From NCBI GenBank assembly GCA_020137815.1, contig CM035352.1:3762385-3826384 (forward strand): DNA of 64,000 nt. Direction: 5' to 3'. Source of the DNA: Hormiphora californensis. Taxonomy: Eukaryota; Ctenophora; Tentaculata; Cydippida; Pleurobrachiidae. Below, in pieces: positions 1 through 9,917 of this stretch (within the stretch, counting starts at the first letter, position 1; the number at the start of each line of letters is the position of its first letter). Below the pieces are notes generated by a model that was not told where the DNA came from, did no database searches, and saw only the letters and a list, made by a program, of their open reading frames with translations. The translations under genes were made by a program, and so were the position numbers.

Positions 1-33
1 GTAGTTATTGTAGCCCCGAATGCAGTCACTAAC

Positions 34-631
34 TTGCCTCGATAGACCGCGGGGCATGATTCTGCGAATGAACGCAGGGGTAACCATCGAGGAAAGACCG
101 ACACCGAGACCCAAGACCACCCTCCCCACCAGGAGTACTGTGTATGAGTGAGCTAGGAAGAGAATGGTAGAGCCTGATGTGAAGAAAACAGATGCTAGGA
201 TAATTCGTTGGCTTCCGGCCAAGTTTAGCGCTGGTTACTCCTCCGAGAATGGCTCCCAGGGCGGCTGCACCCACCGCAATTCCAACAACCCACTCCTCCT
301 GATCCGCGGTGAGGTTGAACTTCCGGCTGGGGAAGAAGGGGAGCACGTTATTGGGGTGTCTATTTTATCAAGATCAGGGGGATGGGGGATTAAATTTTTA
401 TACAACTGTATCAGTTTGACAAATTCCTCAACTCTACCTTTATCAGGACAAGGGCACCGCTCACCACCCCGGTATCATATCCGAAGAGGAAGCCCCCAAT
501 TGTAGCAACACCACACAGTAACACCACGAAGAGCGTTCAATCCGTGGCTGGTCACTATCCTTCCTTAAAAGTGGTTCTTCGTCTCCCTGTGTCATCCCTG
601 CTATCTCTTCACTACTGCTGCTGACAGTCAT
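34..631 (-). CDS. Sugar/inositol MFS transporter, 5' part (partial, two exons, frame broken)
   Basis: Major facilitator of the sugar-porter type, closest in feel to the SLC2A13 (proton/myo-inositol) group, acting in a membrane. The first exon (about 438-631) encodes an acidic cytoplasmic N-terminus with an EEPLL dileucine-like motif, then TM1 ending GGFLFGYDTGVVSGA, and stops at a donor read AAG|GTAGAG. The second exon (about 34-357) has DQEEWVVGIAVGAAALGA, the loop LGRKP and LVGRVVLGLGVGLSSM, with donor GTTAGT at 33. The rest of the gene lies beyond the window. Two single-base frame breaks are visible: near 532-541, between the N-terminus and TM1, and near 201-207, just after LGRKP. The phase of the intron between the exons also does not reconcile cleanly. 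The start at 631 is a choice; an in-frame ATG further upstream exists. Family confident, exact orthology not. Confidence 0.7.
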
Positions 632-915
632 CTCAAGAGAGTCAGCGCTGTATATCAGATTCCATGACACACTCACATAAAACATGACTAGAAGAGAGGA
701 ACGTATTGAAAAGGGGGGGGGGGGGTAACAAATGCAAAGAATTCATTTTTATTTTGTTTATAACTGAACTGTGAATCACTTATAAAAATCCTTAAAAATG
801 TACATTTTAAACAAGACCAGCACAAAAACTGTCTTTGTGTGATCAGGTCGTATGACATCTAAAACAATACGAAGAGTACAACATAAAACACAAATTGTCC
901 CAGAAACATCACACA

Positions 916-1581
916 TCACTCCTGCGGTGGGTTGTGTCCTTTGTACTCCTGACCGATGACCCACCCCAACATTTCCATCCTATCATGTCCAAAGAACTTC
1001 TCCCTTCGTCCCGTCACCGGATGGTCCACTGTGAACCAAGGAGCCCCAAAACATTTGCTTTCCAAAGCCTCAGTAGTATTGTCGATCAACTGCTGTCTCG
1101 CCTCACCTCCCTTACTCAACTCAAACAGTCCCTCCGGATCTGGGACACCCGCTGCAGCCGCGAAACTTCTTACATTGTCACTATCGGTGATATCAATGTC
1201 CCGGCTGTAGAGCCCCAGCCAGGCTTGTCGAGTCATCTCCTCCAGACATTCCGGGTGGTAGACTTGGCATGCTGCCAGAGCTTTCAACGTTGGCAGAGAC
1301 CCCCGGATAAAAACAGTCTGGGCGAAGTTAGCCACGGGTTTGTAGGGTAGATCCATCATTTCGCCGGCCCTCTGAACGTCCCGAGCGAGCATTGATCCTT
1401 TAGATGGGTTCATCCCGGGTGGTGTGTTTCCACTTTCCTTCATGATTTTCCCCAAGTTCATTGGTCGCAGTTGGAGGTCTAGGTTCCAGGGTTTCTGGTA
1501 ACGGCACAAGCTCTCAAAGCCAAACCATGCGTACGGTGAGAGGATGTCATAGAAAAACTTTACTTGCGTTCTAACGGCCAT
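916..1581 (-). CDS. GSTK1: Glutathione S-transferase kappa
   Basis: Intronless 221-residue protein of the DsbA-like thioredoxin superfamily, the usual length for kappa-class GST. It conjugates glutathione to electrophiles or reduces peroxides in mitochondria or peroxisomes. The N-terminus reads FFYDILSPYAWFGFESL, the conserved strand-loop-helix with the catalytic serine (Ser15 here). Downstream are LRPMNLGKIMKESGNTPPG and the C-terminal half APWFTVDHPVTGRREKFFGHDRMEML, where the cis-proline loop (GAPWF) and FGHDRMEML are family hallmarks. No typical PTS1 tripeptide ends the protein (it ends PPQE), so peroxisomal import by PTS1 is not supported. The frame is open throughout and the ATG at 1581 matches the expected start. 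It lies about 285 bp downstream of the MFS transporter start, on the same strand. Confidence 0.92.
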   Translation of the reverse strand: MAVRTQVKFFYDILSPYAWFGFESLCRYQKPWNLDLQLRPMNLGKIMKESGNTPPGMNPSKGSMLARDVQRAGEMMDLPYKPVANFAQTVFIRGSLPTLKALAACQVYHPECLEEMTRQAWLGLYSRDIDITDSDNVRSFAAAAGVPDPEGLFELSKGGEARQQLIDNTTEALESKCFGAPWFTVDHPVTGRREKFFGHDRMEMLGWVIGQEYKGHNPPQE

Positions 1582-1756
1582 CTTCCTATTCGAAAGTTAG
1601 GTTGAAGTAGAAATGGTAGTAAGGAGTTAAATAGACTACTAAAAAACAATGGGTTAGTCAATTTTAATTTTCTAATGTAGGGCTAAAAATGCTTTTGAAT
1701 TCGGCGGAATGCTATTACTAAAAAGTGCTAATGAAATTGTATGCTTTGTATTTTAA

Positions 1757-2788
1757 TTAAATCTGATAATTACAGCCGGTGATTTTGTTGAAGAATAGTC
1801 GATCCAGGGTGACGATAACAACAGATAAAATGATAAGAATGGCACCGCCCACACTCAATAATTCCAGAGGCTCGCTGTGAACCAAAACTTGAATCAGATA
1901 AGCTGCCACGATATCGAAATTCTTTAGCAGCACGCCCGGCCCAGACTTTTCTAGCATTAGCCCTCGGTTAAGAAGAATCAATGAAACTGCCATCCCCACG
2001 CCAACGCAGACCAAATAAAAACGATTTTCCAAGCACCCGGGTAGCACAAAGGGATCCTTGAAAGCCAATTGGAGTATCACTCCATTAACTACAAAAAGGA
2101 GCGAATTAATGGTACTGATTGTCAGAGTGCTGACAGTGTTAGCGCCTACTTTACGCATAAAGCAATACGCTAGACCAAGGACAATGCATGAGCTAAAGGG
2201 CAACAACGGGAAGAGTGGGTGGTAGGATTTTGTAACTTCTGGTGCTCCAAAAATGAAAGTGGGCTTGAGGATTAGCACAACGCCCGTGAGACTGAGGATT
2301 AGGGACAGAATGGTGAAGCCGCTGATCTTTTCGCCCCACAAAAGCCGTGAAAATATGGCTGCAAATACTGCTACCGGTGATATCAGAGCTTGCACATCAC
2401 CAATTTCCATTTTTCTGTACGATAATAGACAGAACACTCCTGTAACAGACCCGATGACCACCCTAGGGATGATATATTTGGCTTTCCCGTGTAAAGAAGT
2501 TGGGGTTTCCAGGGCGAAAAGGGCCGCTGGAACGAGGATGGTGAGAGCTGATGAAAACATGATCACACAGAACTCCCCAACAGGAACTGCTGAAGCTTGT
2601 TTGATAAAGGAGGCACAGATAACTGTAAGGGAGCCAGATACTAGGATCATTAGTTTCCCTTCCAGGGCATTCAACAATCGAACGAATTTGTTGGTTTGGG
2701 TCTTTTGTGCTGGATCATGAGCTGTAGTTTGTTCCTGATCCTCGTTTTGGTGAAGCTCAATAACCGGTTCATATTTAGTAGAGCTCAT
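1757..2788 (-). CDS. EamA-type drug/metabolite transporter, SLC35G-like
   Basis: Intronless 343-residue membrane protein with about ten hydrophobic segments arranged as two EamA halves (roughly residues 45-175 and 190-330). A polar N-terminus of about 40 residues precedes TM1 (GKLMILVSGSLTVICASFIKQ). Typical EamA signatures are the helix-loop KMEIGDVQALISPVAVFAA near the end of the first half, with ISPVAVFAAIFSRLLWGEKI matching the P-x-F-(T/A) and GE motifs, and the equivalent region near GVLLKNFDIVAAYLIQVLVHSEPLELLSVGGA in the second half. The layout fits SLC35G-like solute carriers. The substrate cannot be read from sequence. The frame is intact and it is oriented like its neighbours GSTK1 and PSMB5. 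Confidence 0.78.
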   Translation of the reverse strand: MSSTKYEPVIELHQNEDQEQTTAHDPAQKTQTNKFVRLLNALEGKLMILVSGSLTVICASFIKQASAVPVGEFCVIMFSSALTILVPAALFALETPTSLHGKAKYIIPRVVIGSVTGVFCLLSYRKMEIGDVQALISPVAVFAAIFSRLLWGEKISGFTILSLILSLTGVVLILKPTFIFGAPEVTKSYHPLFPLLPFSSCIVLGLAYCFMRKVGANTVSTLTISTINSLLFVVNGVILQLAFKDPFVLPGCLENRFYLVCVGVGMAVSLILLNRGLMLEKSGPGVLLKNFDIVAAYLIQVLVHSEPLELLSVGGAILIILSVVIVTLDRLFFNKITGCNYQI

Positions 2789-3191
2789 AACAAAGCGTAT
2801 TCACTAGTTCACTGTGCATTCCCTACGTAAATGCTGCGGAGAACCCATGTTTTACCAAATTTAGAAAGGAGTTAACTTTGAACGAAACTTGAAACACAGA
2901 ATATATTTTCCTGTCTATCCCCTAGCTAGTAGATTATATAGAGGGTAGGGGCGGGGGAGGTTGGTTGGTAGTCAAAATAAACACAGCTGATTTACAAGTT
3001 AGAATTTGTATTATAATTGTCAACAAATAGTGCAACAATGTTCTACATAATACGAAGCTCCGATCTCCAGCGGAGACACAAAAAACACACATTTCATATC
3101 CTACCCACTCTCTTTGTCTCTCCAATACCTTATACTGCAGGTGCGGTGTAATAATTGGTAACCTCCGCATGTTATGATGTACACGAGCTCT
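2789..3191. other. Intergenic spacer, no gene seen
   Basis: About 400 bp between the SLC35G-like start and the PSMB5 stop, both on the minus strand. It must contain the 3' end of PSMB5 and the promoter of the SLC35G-like gene. I see no repeat, RNA gene or convincing coding potential. Confidence 0.5.
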
Positions 3192-4660
<1,469 letters not shown>

Positions 4661-4974
4661 GGCTATTCAGATGGAGGGGGGTTAGGGTAGGAGATAGAAA
4701 TTAGAAAGGTGGTCAGTGGAAGTCTAAAAAAGATGGCCGCATATAAAAATCGTAATAAATTATCTCGCAATTCCATGCAACCTTCACCTAACCCAGACCT
4801 AACCCAACCTTCTTCAGTCGCTATCTAAATACTTTCTAATTTCTATTGTCCCGTTCGTACCGCTCTTTTCAGTTCATGTAACGTAAGAGGTCCTATGAGA
4901 CTTAATCCCTTTTTCGCCGTCATAAACTTTTTGTACACCGCTTGTAAATCCGTTCTGCTGTACTGTAAAAACAG
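4661..4974. other. Spacer between PSMB5 start and MRPL19 3' end
   Basis: About 300 bp that should hold the PSMB5 promoter and the end of the MRPL19 transcript, both on the minus strand. I see no gene or repeat besides the tandem 42-mers that begin at 4975. Confidence 0.45.
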
Positions 4975-5100
4975 ATCTCACTGGCCCCGATTGATTCCCT
5001 TGATGTGTTTCCTAGGATCTCACTGGCCCCGATTGATTCCCTTGATTTGTTTCCTAGGATCTCACTGGCCCCGATTGATTCCCTTGATGTGTTTCCTAGG
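4975..5100. repeat. Three tandem 42-bp units spanning the MRPL19 stop codon
   Basis: Three consecutive 42-bp units (4975-5016, 5017-5058, 5059-5100) start ATCTCACTGGCCCCGATTGA and end CCTAGG; the middle one differs by one base. On the minus strand the first unit met by a ribosome encodes PRKHIKGINRGQ and then TGA at 5062-5064. The other two units are therefore 3' UTR copies of the last codons and the stop. The unit is 14 codons long, so loss of the stop would add in-frame copies only up to the next copied stop. Confidence 0.95.
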
Positions 5101-8100
5101 GTACCGCTCCTCCTGATCCTTCTCCCACAACTTGATGTTCCGGACAGTGTCCAACCTTTGGGGTCGGAGATGTCTACTACTCTTCAGGTATCGCTTCTGC
5201 TTGCTCTCACCACGGTACTCCAATCGAAGTGGCACAAAGTCGGGTACTTCCAAACCTGAGGTCATGGAATTGAAGGAGTAATGTTGAAAAAACATTGATA
5301 GCATTAAAATAATGGCATGTTATAACATGTTTAAGGGTACACCTCGGCAAAATTTTTGTCGAGTGCCCGCTTAGCTCTCCATATGGGGTTGTAGGGCATA
5401 CCAAGCCGACCTCAAATATGCAATTTTAGCCCTTAACTCGAATTCATATTTTTGCTACAGCCCCTCAAAGTTTGACCCTAAAAACCGGTTTTTAAGATCC
5501 CTAAATTTTATTTTTAGGGCTAGAAAGCTGAAAATTTAGGGATTCATAGAGGATACCAAGGTGTATAGCTGAAACAGAAATTTTTTGAAATGGAGCTCAA
5601 TTTTTTGTCTGAGACTATTTTACTTTTTTTGACTTTGAGGCCATATTTGGACATGTTCCTATGGACCGTTAAGGCTAAAAATTGGATATTTGGTGCTCCT
5701 AACAATTGTCAAAGTAGCCACAAATTTTCAGGAGGTCCGAATTTGAAATGTGGCCTACAGGTTTCTTTTTGTGAAGCACATATTTTAGGAAAACGTAAAA
5801 TGGCTATATCTCAAAAACGGTAGGTCCTAGCGATCTAATTTCGTGCTAAATCGATTCAGCGGGTCCGATTTTGGGGGGGTAAAAAAAAAGTAAAATAGTC
5901 TCAGACAAAAAATTGAGCTCCATTTCAAAAAATTTCTGTTTGAGCTATACACCTTGGTATCCTCTATGAATCCCTAAATTTTCAGCTTTCTAGCCCTAAA
6001 AATAAAATTTAGGGACCTTAAAAACCGGTTTTTAGGGTCAAACTTTGAGGGGCTGTAGCAAAAATATGAATTCGAGTTAAGTGCTAAAATTGCATATTTG
6101 AGGTCGGATTGGTATGCCCTACAACCCCATATGGAGAGCTAAGCGGGCACTCGACAAAAATTTTGCCGAGGTGTACCCTTAAGATATAATAAGAATGTAA
6201 AGTTGATATTGTAGGATACTGGATGACGTGTGAGCTAGATATCACTGCGCTGGCAAGCGCAAAGGTTGCCATTCCCCCCCCCCTCAAAAGCGCTGCCAGA
6301 AACGCAGTTATACGTTTTATGGGTGTTTGGCTGAAAAACCGGATTTCAGAAGGCTATAGCGTGGCTCTCTTTCATCCGATTAACTTGAAATTTGGAATGT
6401 ATACCCGGCTTGGGGTCTTTTACTTAAATTTAAAATTTCAAGTCTCTATCTCATCTGGGTCCGAAGTTACAGACCAGTCCCATTTGCTGAAGATTCAGTG
6501 TAACGGACACATACGCGCGTATGCGCATACGCGCGCGCATAGGAGAGACGCTTTTTCCGGTCCCAGTTCTGAACAAACGGAAAGAGATAGAGACTTCTCG
6601 TTTTCACTAGCTTGTAGATCTATTCAATTATTGTGTTATTAGCGGGGTGAGGTTTTCAATCATTCCCAGGAACGTCCTACAGAACGTCTTAAAGTCGTCA
6701 CTTTTGATACACTGACTAAACTTCTTTGAGCTCAATTTACACCCTGAAGACGGATTCTAATCGAAAAACGAAGACTATATCATGGAAAGAGAATTGTCTG
6801 AACTTTCAGAAACGGGGGGGGGGGCCGGCTGAAGTTTTTGAAGTCGACTTCAAACAGAAACTTAGGGTGGAAAACTTCAAAAACTTCAAAAACTTCAAAA
6901 ACTCATACCTCCTAAACCGTTGGAGATAGGTCCTATGTTGCTTCATAACTCTTATATAAACTTGCATTATATTCCGAACAAGATACACCCCTTTAAAAAT
7001 CCTATAGACACTCAGAAACCATTAAAACTGGTCTAGCCCAAAAATAAGTCATGCGCACACACACAATTATGAAAATATCCCATTATCCCTCGAATTAGAT
7101 GAGGTGGAGACTTCATTTTGGCACGTACCCCCACTAACTCGAGGCCGCTGATGATTTTAGTGTCCATAGTTTTTTCACTACTCCCTACATAAAAAATTTG
7201 CATTTTGTGAAACTGGCAAAAAGGGTGTGGCCCCAAAAAAATTTTTGAAAATTTACATCATAATTTTTAAACACTTTCTTAGCATTTTCTAGGCAATTTT
7301 TTGAGTTATAGAATGAAAATTAAATTTGTTTTTACAAAAAAATTAAATTTTTTACACCAAATTGTGCCTTGGATTTCATGGCTAGGAATCATTGTAAATA
7401 TCCTAATTTGTGGTAGAAAAAGGGCAGACAAGGCCGGATAACTTTGCCACAATATGTATTAAGCATGAAACTAACCTAAACAAGTGTAATAAAAGTCACT
7501 GATAGCATATAAAAGTAGTTTAGAGTTTTTGAAGTCAACTTCAAAAACTTCAAAAACTCAAAAAGTAGGGTGGAAAACTTCAAACTTCAAAAACTTCAGC
7601 CGGCCCCCCCCCTCAGAAACTGCATCGCGAATTTTCAAAACAAGATGTATAAGGGTCTTAAAACGCGTCTAAAGTGTTATGACTGTTTAAAATTAGATAT
7701 GACGATATGGGTTTTTCGCCATAGCGGACTCATATCTCATCCAATCAATCTCAAACTTGGTCAGTATCTTTATCTAGGTAATCCCGATGATATTACGTTA
7801 TCATTATGACGTCATAACGTCGTGACGTCGCGTTATGACGTCAAAATGACGTCAAAAATGAAAATTTTGCAATTTCGCGATTCTAATCTCTCTGTACCTA
7901 TTCAACTACATCTGCATAAATAAAAAATCCCAAAAATGATACATATTATACCAAAACTAATTGAAATTAGTGGGCCGGAAAGGTTGCCCTACTATTTCAG
8001 CTACCTTTGGCACCAGTACATTCCCCTTTCAAGATAGATCAAGCTTCTGTACCCTGTCCATACCCTGTGAATGTTAGGGTGGCAAAGGTAGCTGAAATAG

Positions 8101-9422
8101 TAGGGCAACCTTTCCGGCCCACTAATTTCAATTAGTTTTGGTATAATATGTATAATACCTGTTTCAGGATCGAACAATGGTTCGGGAAAATACTCTGGTA
8201 TGTCCGATTGGTCCTGTGTTAGATCCCGGAGAGAGTGGAGATTACCCTGGGGATCATCTCTCACCTGGAATACAGGGGTTCAAATGTTAAATTGTTATTT
8301 TAGATCCAGGGGAAAGTGAAATTTAAGGATTTCAATCAAACCATCTCTAATTTTGAAGTGGGTGTTGGAACGAGATAACTCCCCCTCAATATTACCTGGT
8401 AACTGAGAACTTTAATTGATTCCACGTAGGGGGAATACATGAATACAAAGTTTTCCACTCCATAACCATAACTCTCAATATTTTGCCGGATGATAAAGTA
8501 CGCTCCTAAATCCTTGTGTTCCCTCTCTATTACGATCCCCCGGTATGTCAGAGGGTATTCCAGATCCCATTGTTGCCTTAGTTTCACCTCAACATAACTT
8601 CCCACGCTCACATAGGGGATGTCCCGGACCTACATTGTAGTGTGTGGGAATTGGTCAAGAAAGAATTCATAAATAAATATTGCTGAAAGGTAATCTTTCG
8701 GACTGTGCATGAATGTACAGACACACCTGGTTATTATCAGTAAAAATAGGGGTGACAACTTTTAAAAATCCAACTTTTGTCTAACCTGTCTTCGTTTCCA
8801 CATTTCACAAAGGTCATGGTACAACACAACGTCAGACGGGGCCTGTTTCTTTATCTTAACAATCTCCTCCGGCACATCTATCTCCCTGCTAAATCCTAAT
8901 TCCTCCATATCAAATTGGGAGGGATCCTCCGCAAACATGACTTCCTCGCATTTAGCCTCAAACATCGCCTGACAGTGGAATGTGGCAGTGAATTTGACAG
9001 TAGATATAATATGATGGTATGTGTAAACAAGTTTAACGTTACACGTTATGAATCCAAGATGTGAGAGAATGTAAATTTAATTAATCAATTAATTAGTTAC
9101 CTTCCTTTGCCATGTATTAACGTCAAGATGAGATAAAAAGTGAGTTGACCAGCCAGGATAACCACCACGAAGATAAGTTACAATCATTCCCCGGTTGCTC
9201 CCCGGATACTCAAACTTTAACCTCCTGCTCTCATCCTGGTACTGGACCACACCACGAGGGGTTGTGGAGAGTGCAGGGGTTGTGGAGGTGGGTGCAGGGG
9301 TTGTAACCTTCAGTCAGAGATGCCTGATGAGAGGCTAGAGATCGGGTACAACTGGTACCCCCCAAATGAGTACAGCTGGTACTTCCCAACCGCCCTATAA
9401 GCCGTGTTAGTGATGATCTCAT
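5062..9422 (-). CDS. MRPL19: Mitochondrial ribosomal protein bL19m
   Basis: Large-subunit mitoribosomal protein. Exons: 9182-9422, 8786-8968, 8396-8629, 8159-8264, 5062-5255, about 318 residues (human 292). The first residues (MRSSLTRLIGRL) are basic and serine-rich, as for a mitochondrial presequence. The L19 core is clear in exon 3: PYVSVGSYVEVKL, TYRGIVIEREHKDLGAYFII, VENFVFMYSPYVESIKVL. It continues with the LRDL and IPEYF region and the C-terminal WEKD and IKGI. Exon 1 is 241 bp where intron phases require 240. The reading frame of the presequence and the frame of VVQYQDESRRLKFEYPGS meet near 9306-9312, so one extra base lies there. Intron 4 (5256-8158) is unusually long and holds three inverted-repeat elements. 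Assignment rests on domain match and shared phases. Confidence 0.87.
5335..6178. mobile_element. Foldback MITE with roughly 300-bp inverted arms and TTAA target duplication
   Basis: Starts GGGTACACCTCGGCAAAA and ends with the inverse, ...GAGGTGTACCC. The two arms (about 5335-5632 and 5882-6178) are near-perfect inverse complements, including GCCCGCTTAGCTCTCCATAT and the AAACCGGTTTTTA segment. TTAA flanks both sides (5331-5334 and 6179-6182). TTAA duplication is known for piggyBac and Kolobok transposons. The central roughly 250 bp has no transposase reading frame, so the element is non-autonomous. It sits inside MRPL19 intron 4. Confidence 0.9.
6801..7622. mobile_element. Probable non-autonomous element with short inverted ends
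   Basis: The left end near 6806-6845 (poly-G, CCGGCTGAAGTTTTTGAAGT) is repeated inverted near 7585-7622 (ACTTCAAAAACTTCAGCCGG then poly-C). Both ends also contain short tandem CAAAAACTT units. No transposase-like frame lies between and I could not find a target duplication, so the true boundaries are uncertain. It is within MRPL19 intron 4. Confidence 0.5.
7939..8153. mobile_element. Foldback element, about 70-bp arms, touching an MRPL19 splice donor
   Basis: Arms 7939-8009 and 8083-8153 are nearly perfect inverse complements (ATACATATTATACCAAAACT on the left, its complement on the right) around a 73-bp loop. The right arm ends about five bases from the donor of the MRPL19 exon at 8159-8264, so the donor bases lie between exon and element. 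No open frame. Transcribed from the minus strand, it would form a long hairpin at the 5' splice site. Confidence 0.85.
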
Positions 9423-9917
9423 CGCGGGTTTGTCATCTGCTAGCTAAAAGAGATGATGTTGCAGTTAAGTGGGAGTCATATAGTTTAGGGCCTGTCTCAT
9501 CAAATTGAACAGTGAAAATTGAATTTCACTGTCAATTTGATGAGACCCACCTTTTCTTAGGTACTTATTTGTGATTGCTCGGGGGAGCTGTGATAACAAA
9601 CACAGTAAGGAGACACGTTTTACAACTAAAAAGTCCTGAACTACATAAATACCCTGTAACACTTAGACTGAAGATAATTTTAACTTGTCAAATCACGCGT
9701 CAAGTTAGAAGAAGCAATTAACGATAAATAGACTTGCGTGTCTCTCTAATAATGACCCCCTTACAGTCCACTTTTTTAGCTGAGTCGATTATACAGACAG
9801 TTCATGATACTGCGCTAACAAGAGTCCGAACAAGTTAAATACAGTGTGTATTACACACGCAACACCCAGCTGAATTTTATCACAGTTTTGTAAAGGCCAG
9901 CACGCCCTACAATCCCT
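9423..9917. other. Spacer upstream of MRPL19 with a perfect-arm hairpin
   Basis: About 495 bp holding the MRPL19 promoter region and the 3' end of NCBP3, both minus strand. At 9494-9546 GTCTCATCAAATTGA is followed by its inverse complement TCAATTTGATGAGAC, with AATTTCACTGT and its near-inverse inside. This is a 53-bp foldback about 70 bp upstream of the MRPL19 start codon, probably a MITE remnant. No gene is seen. Confidence 0.6.
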
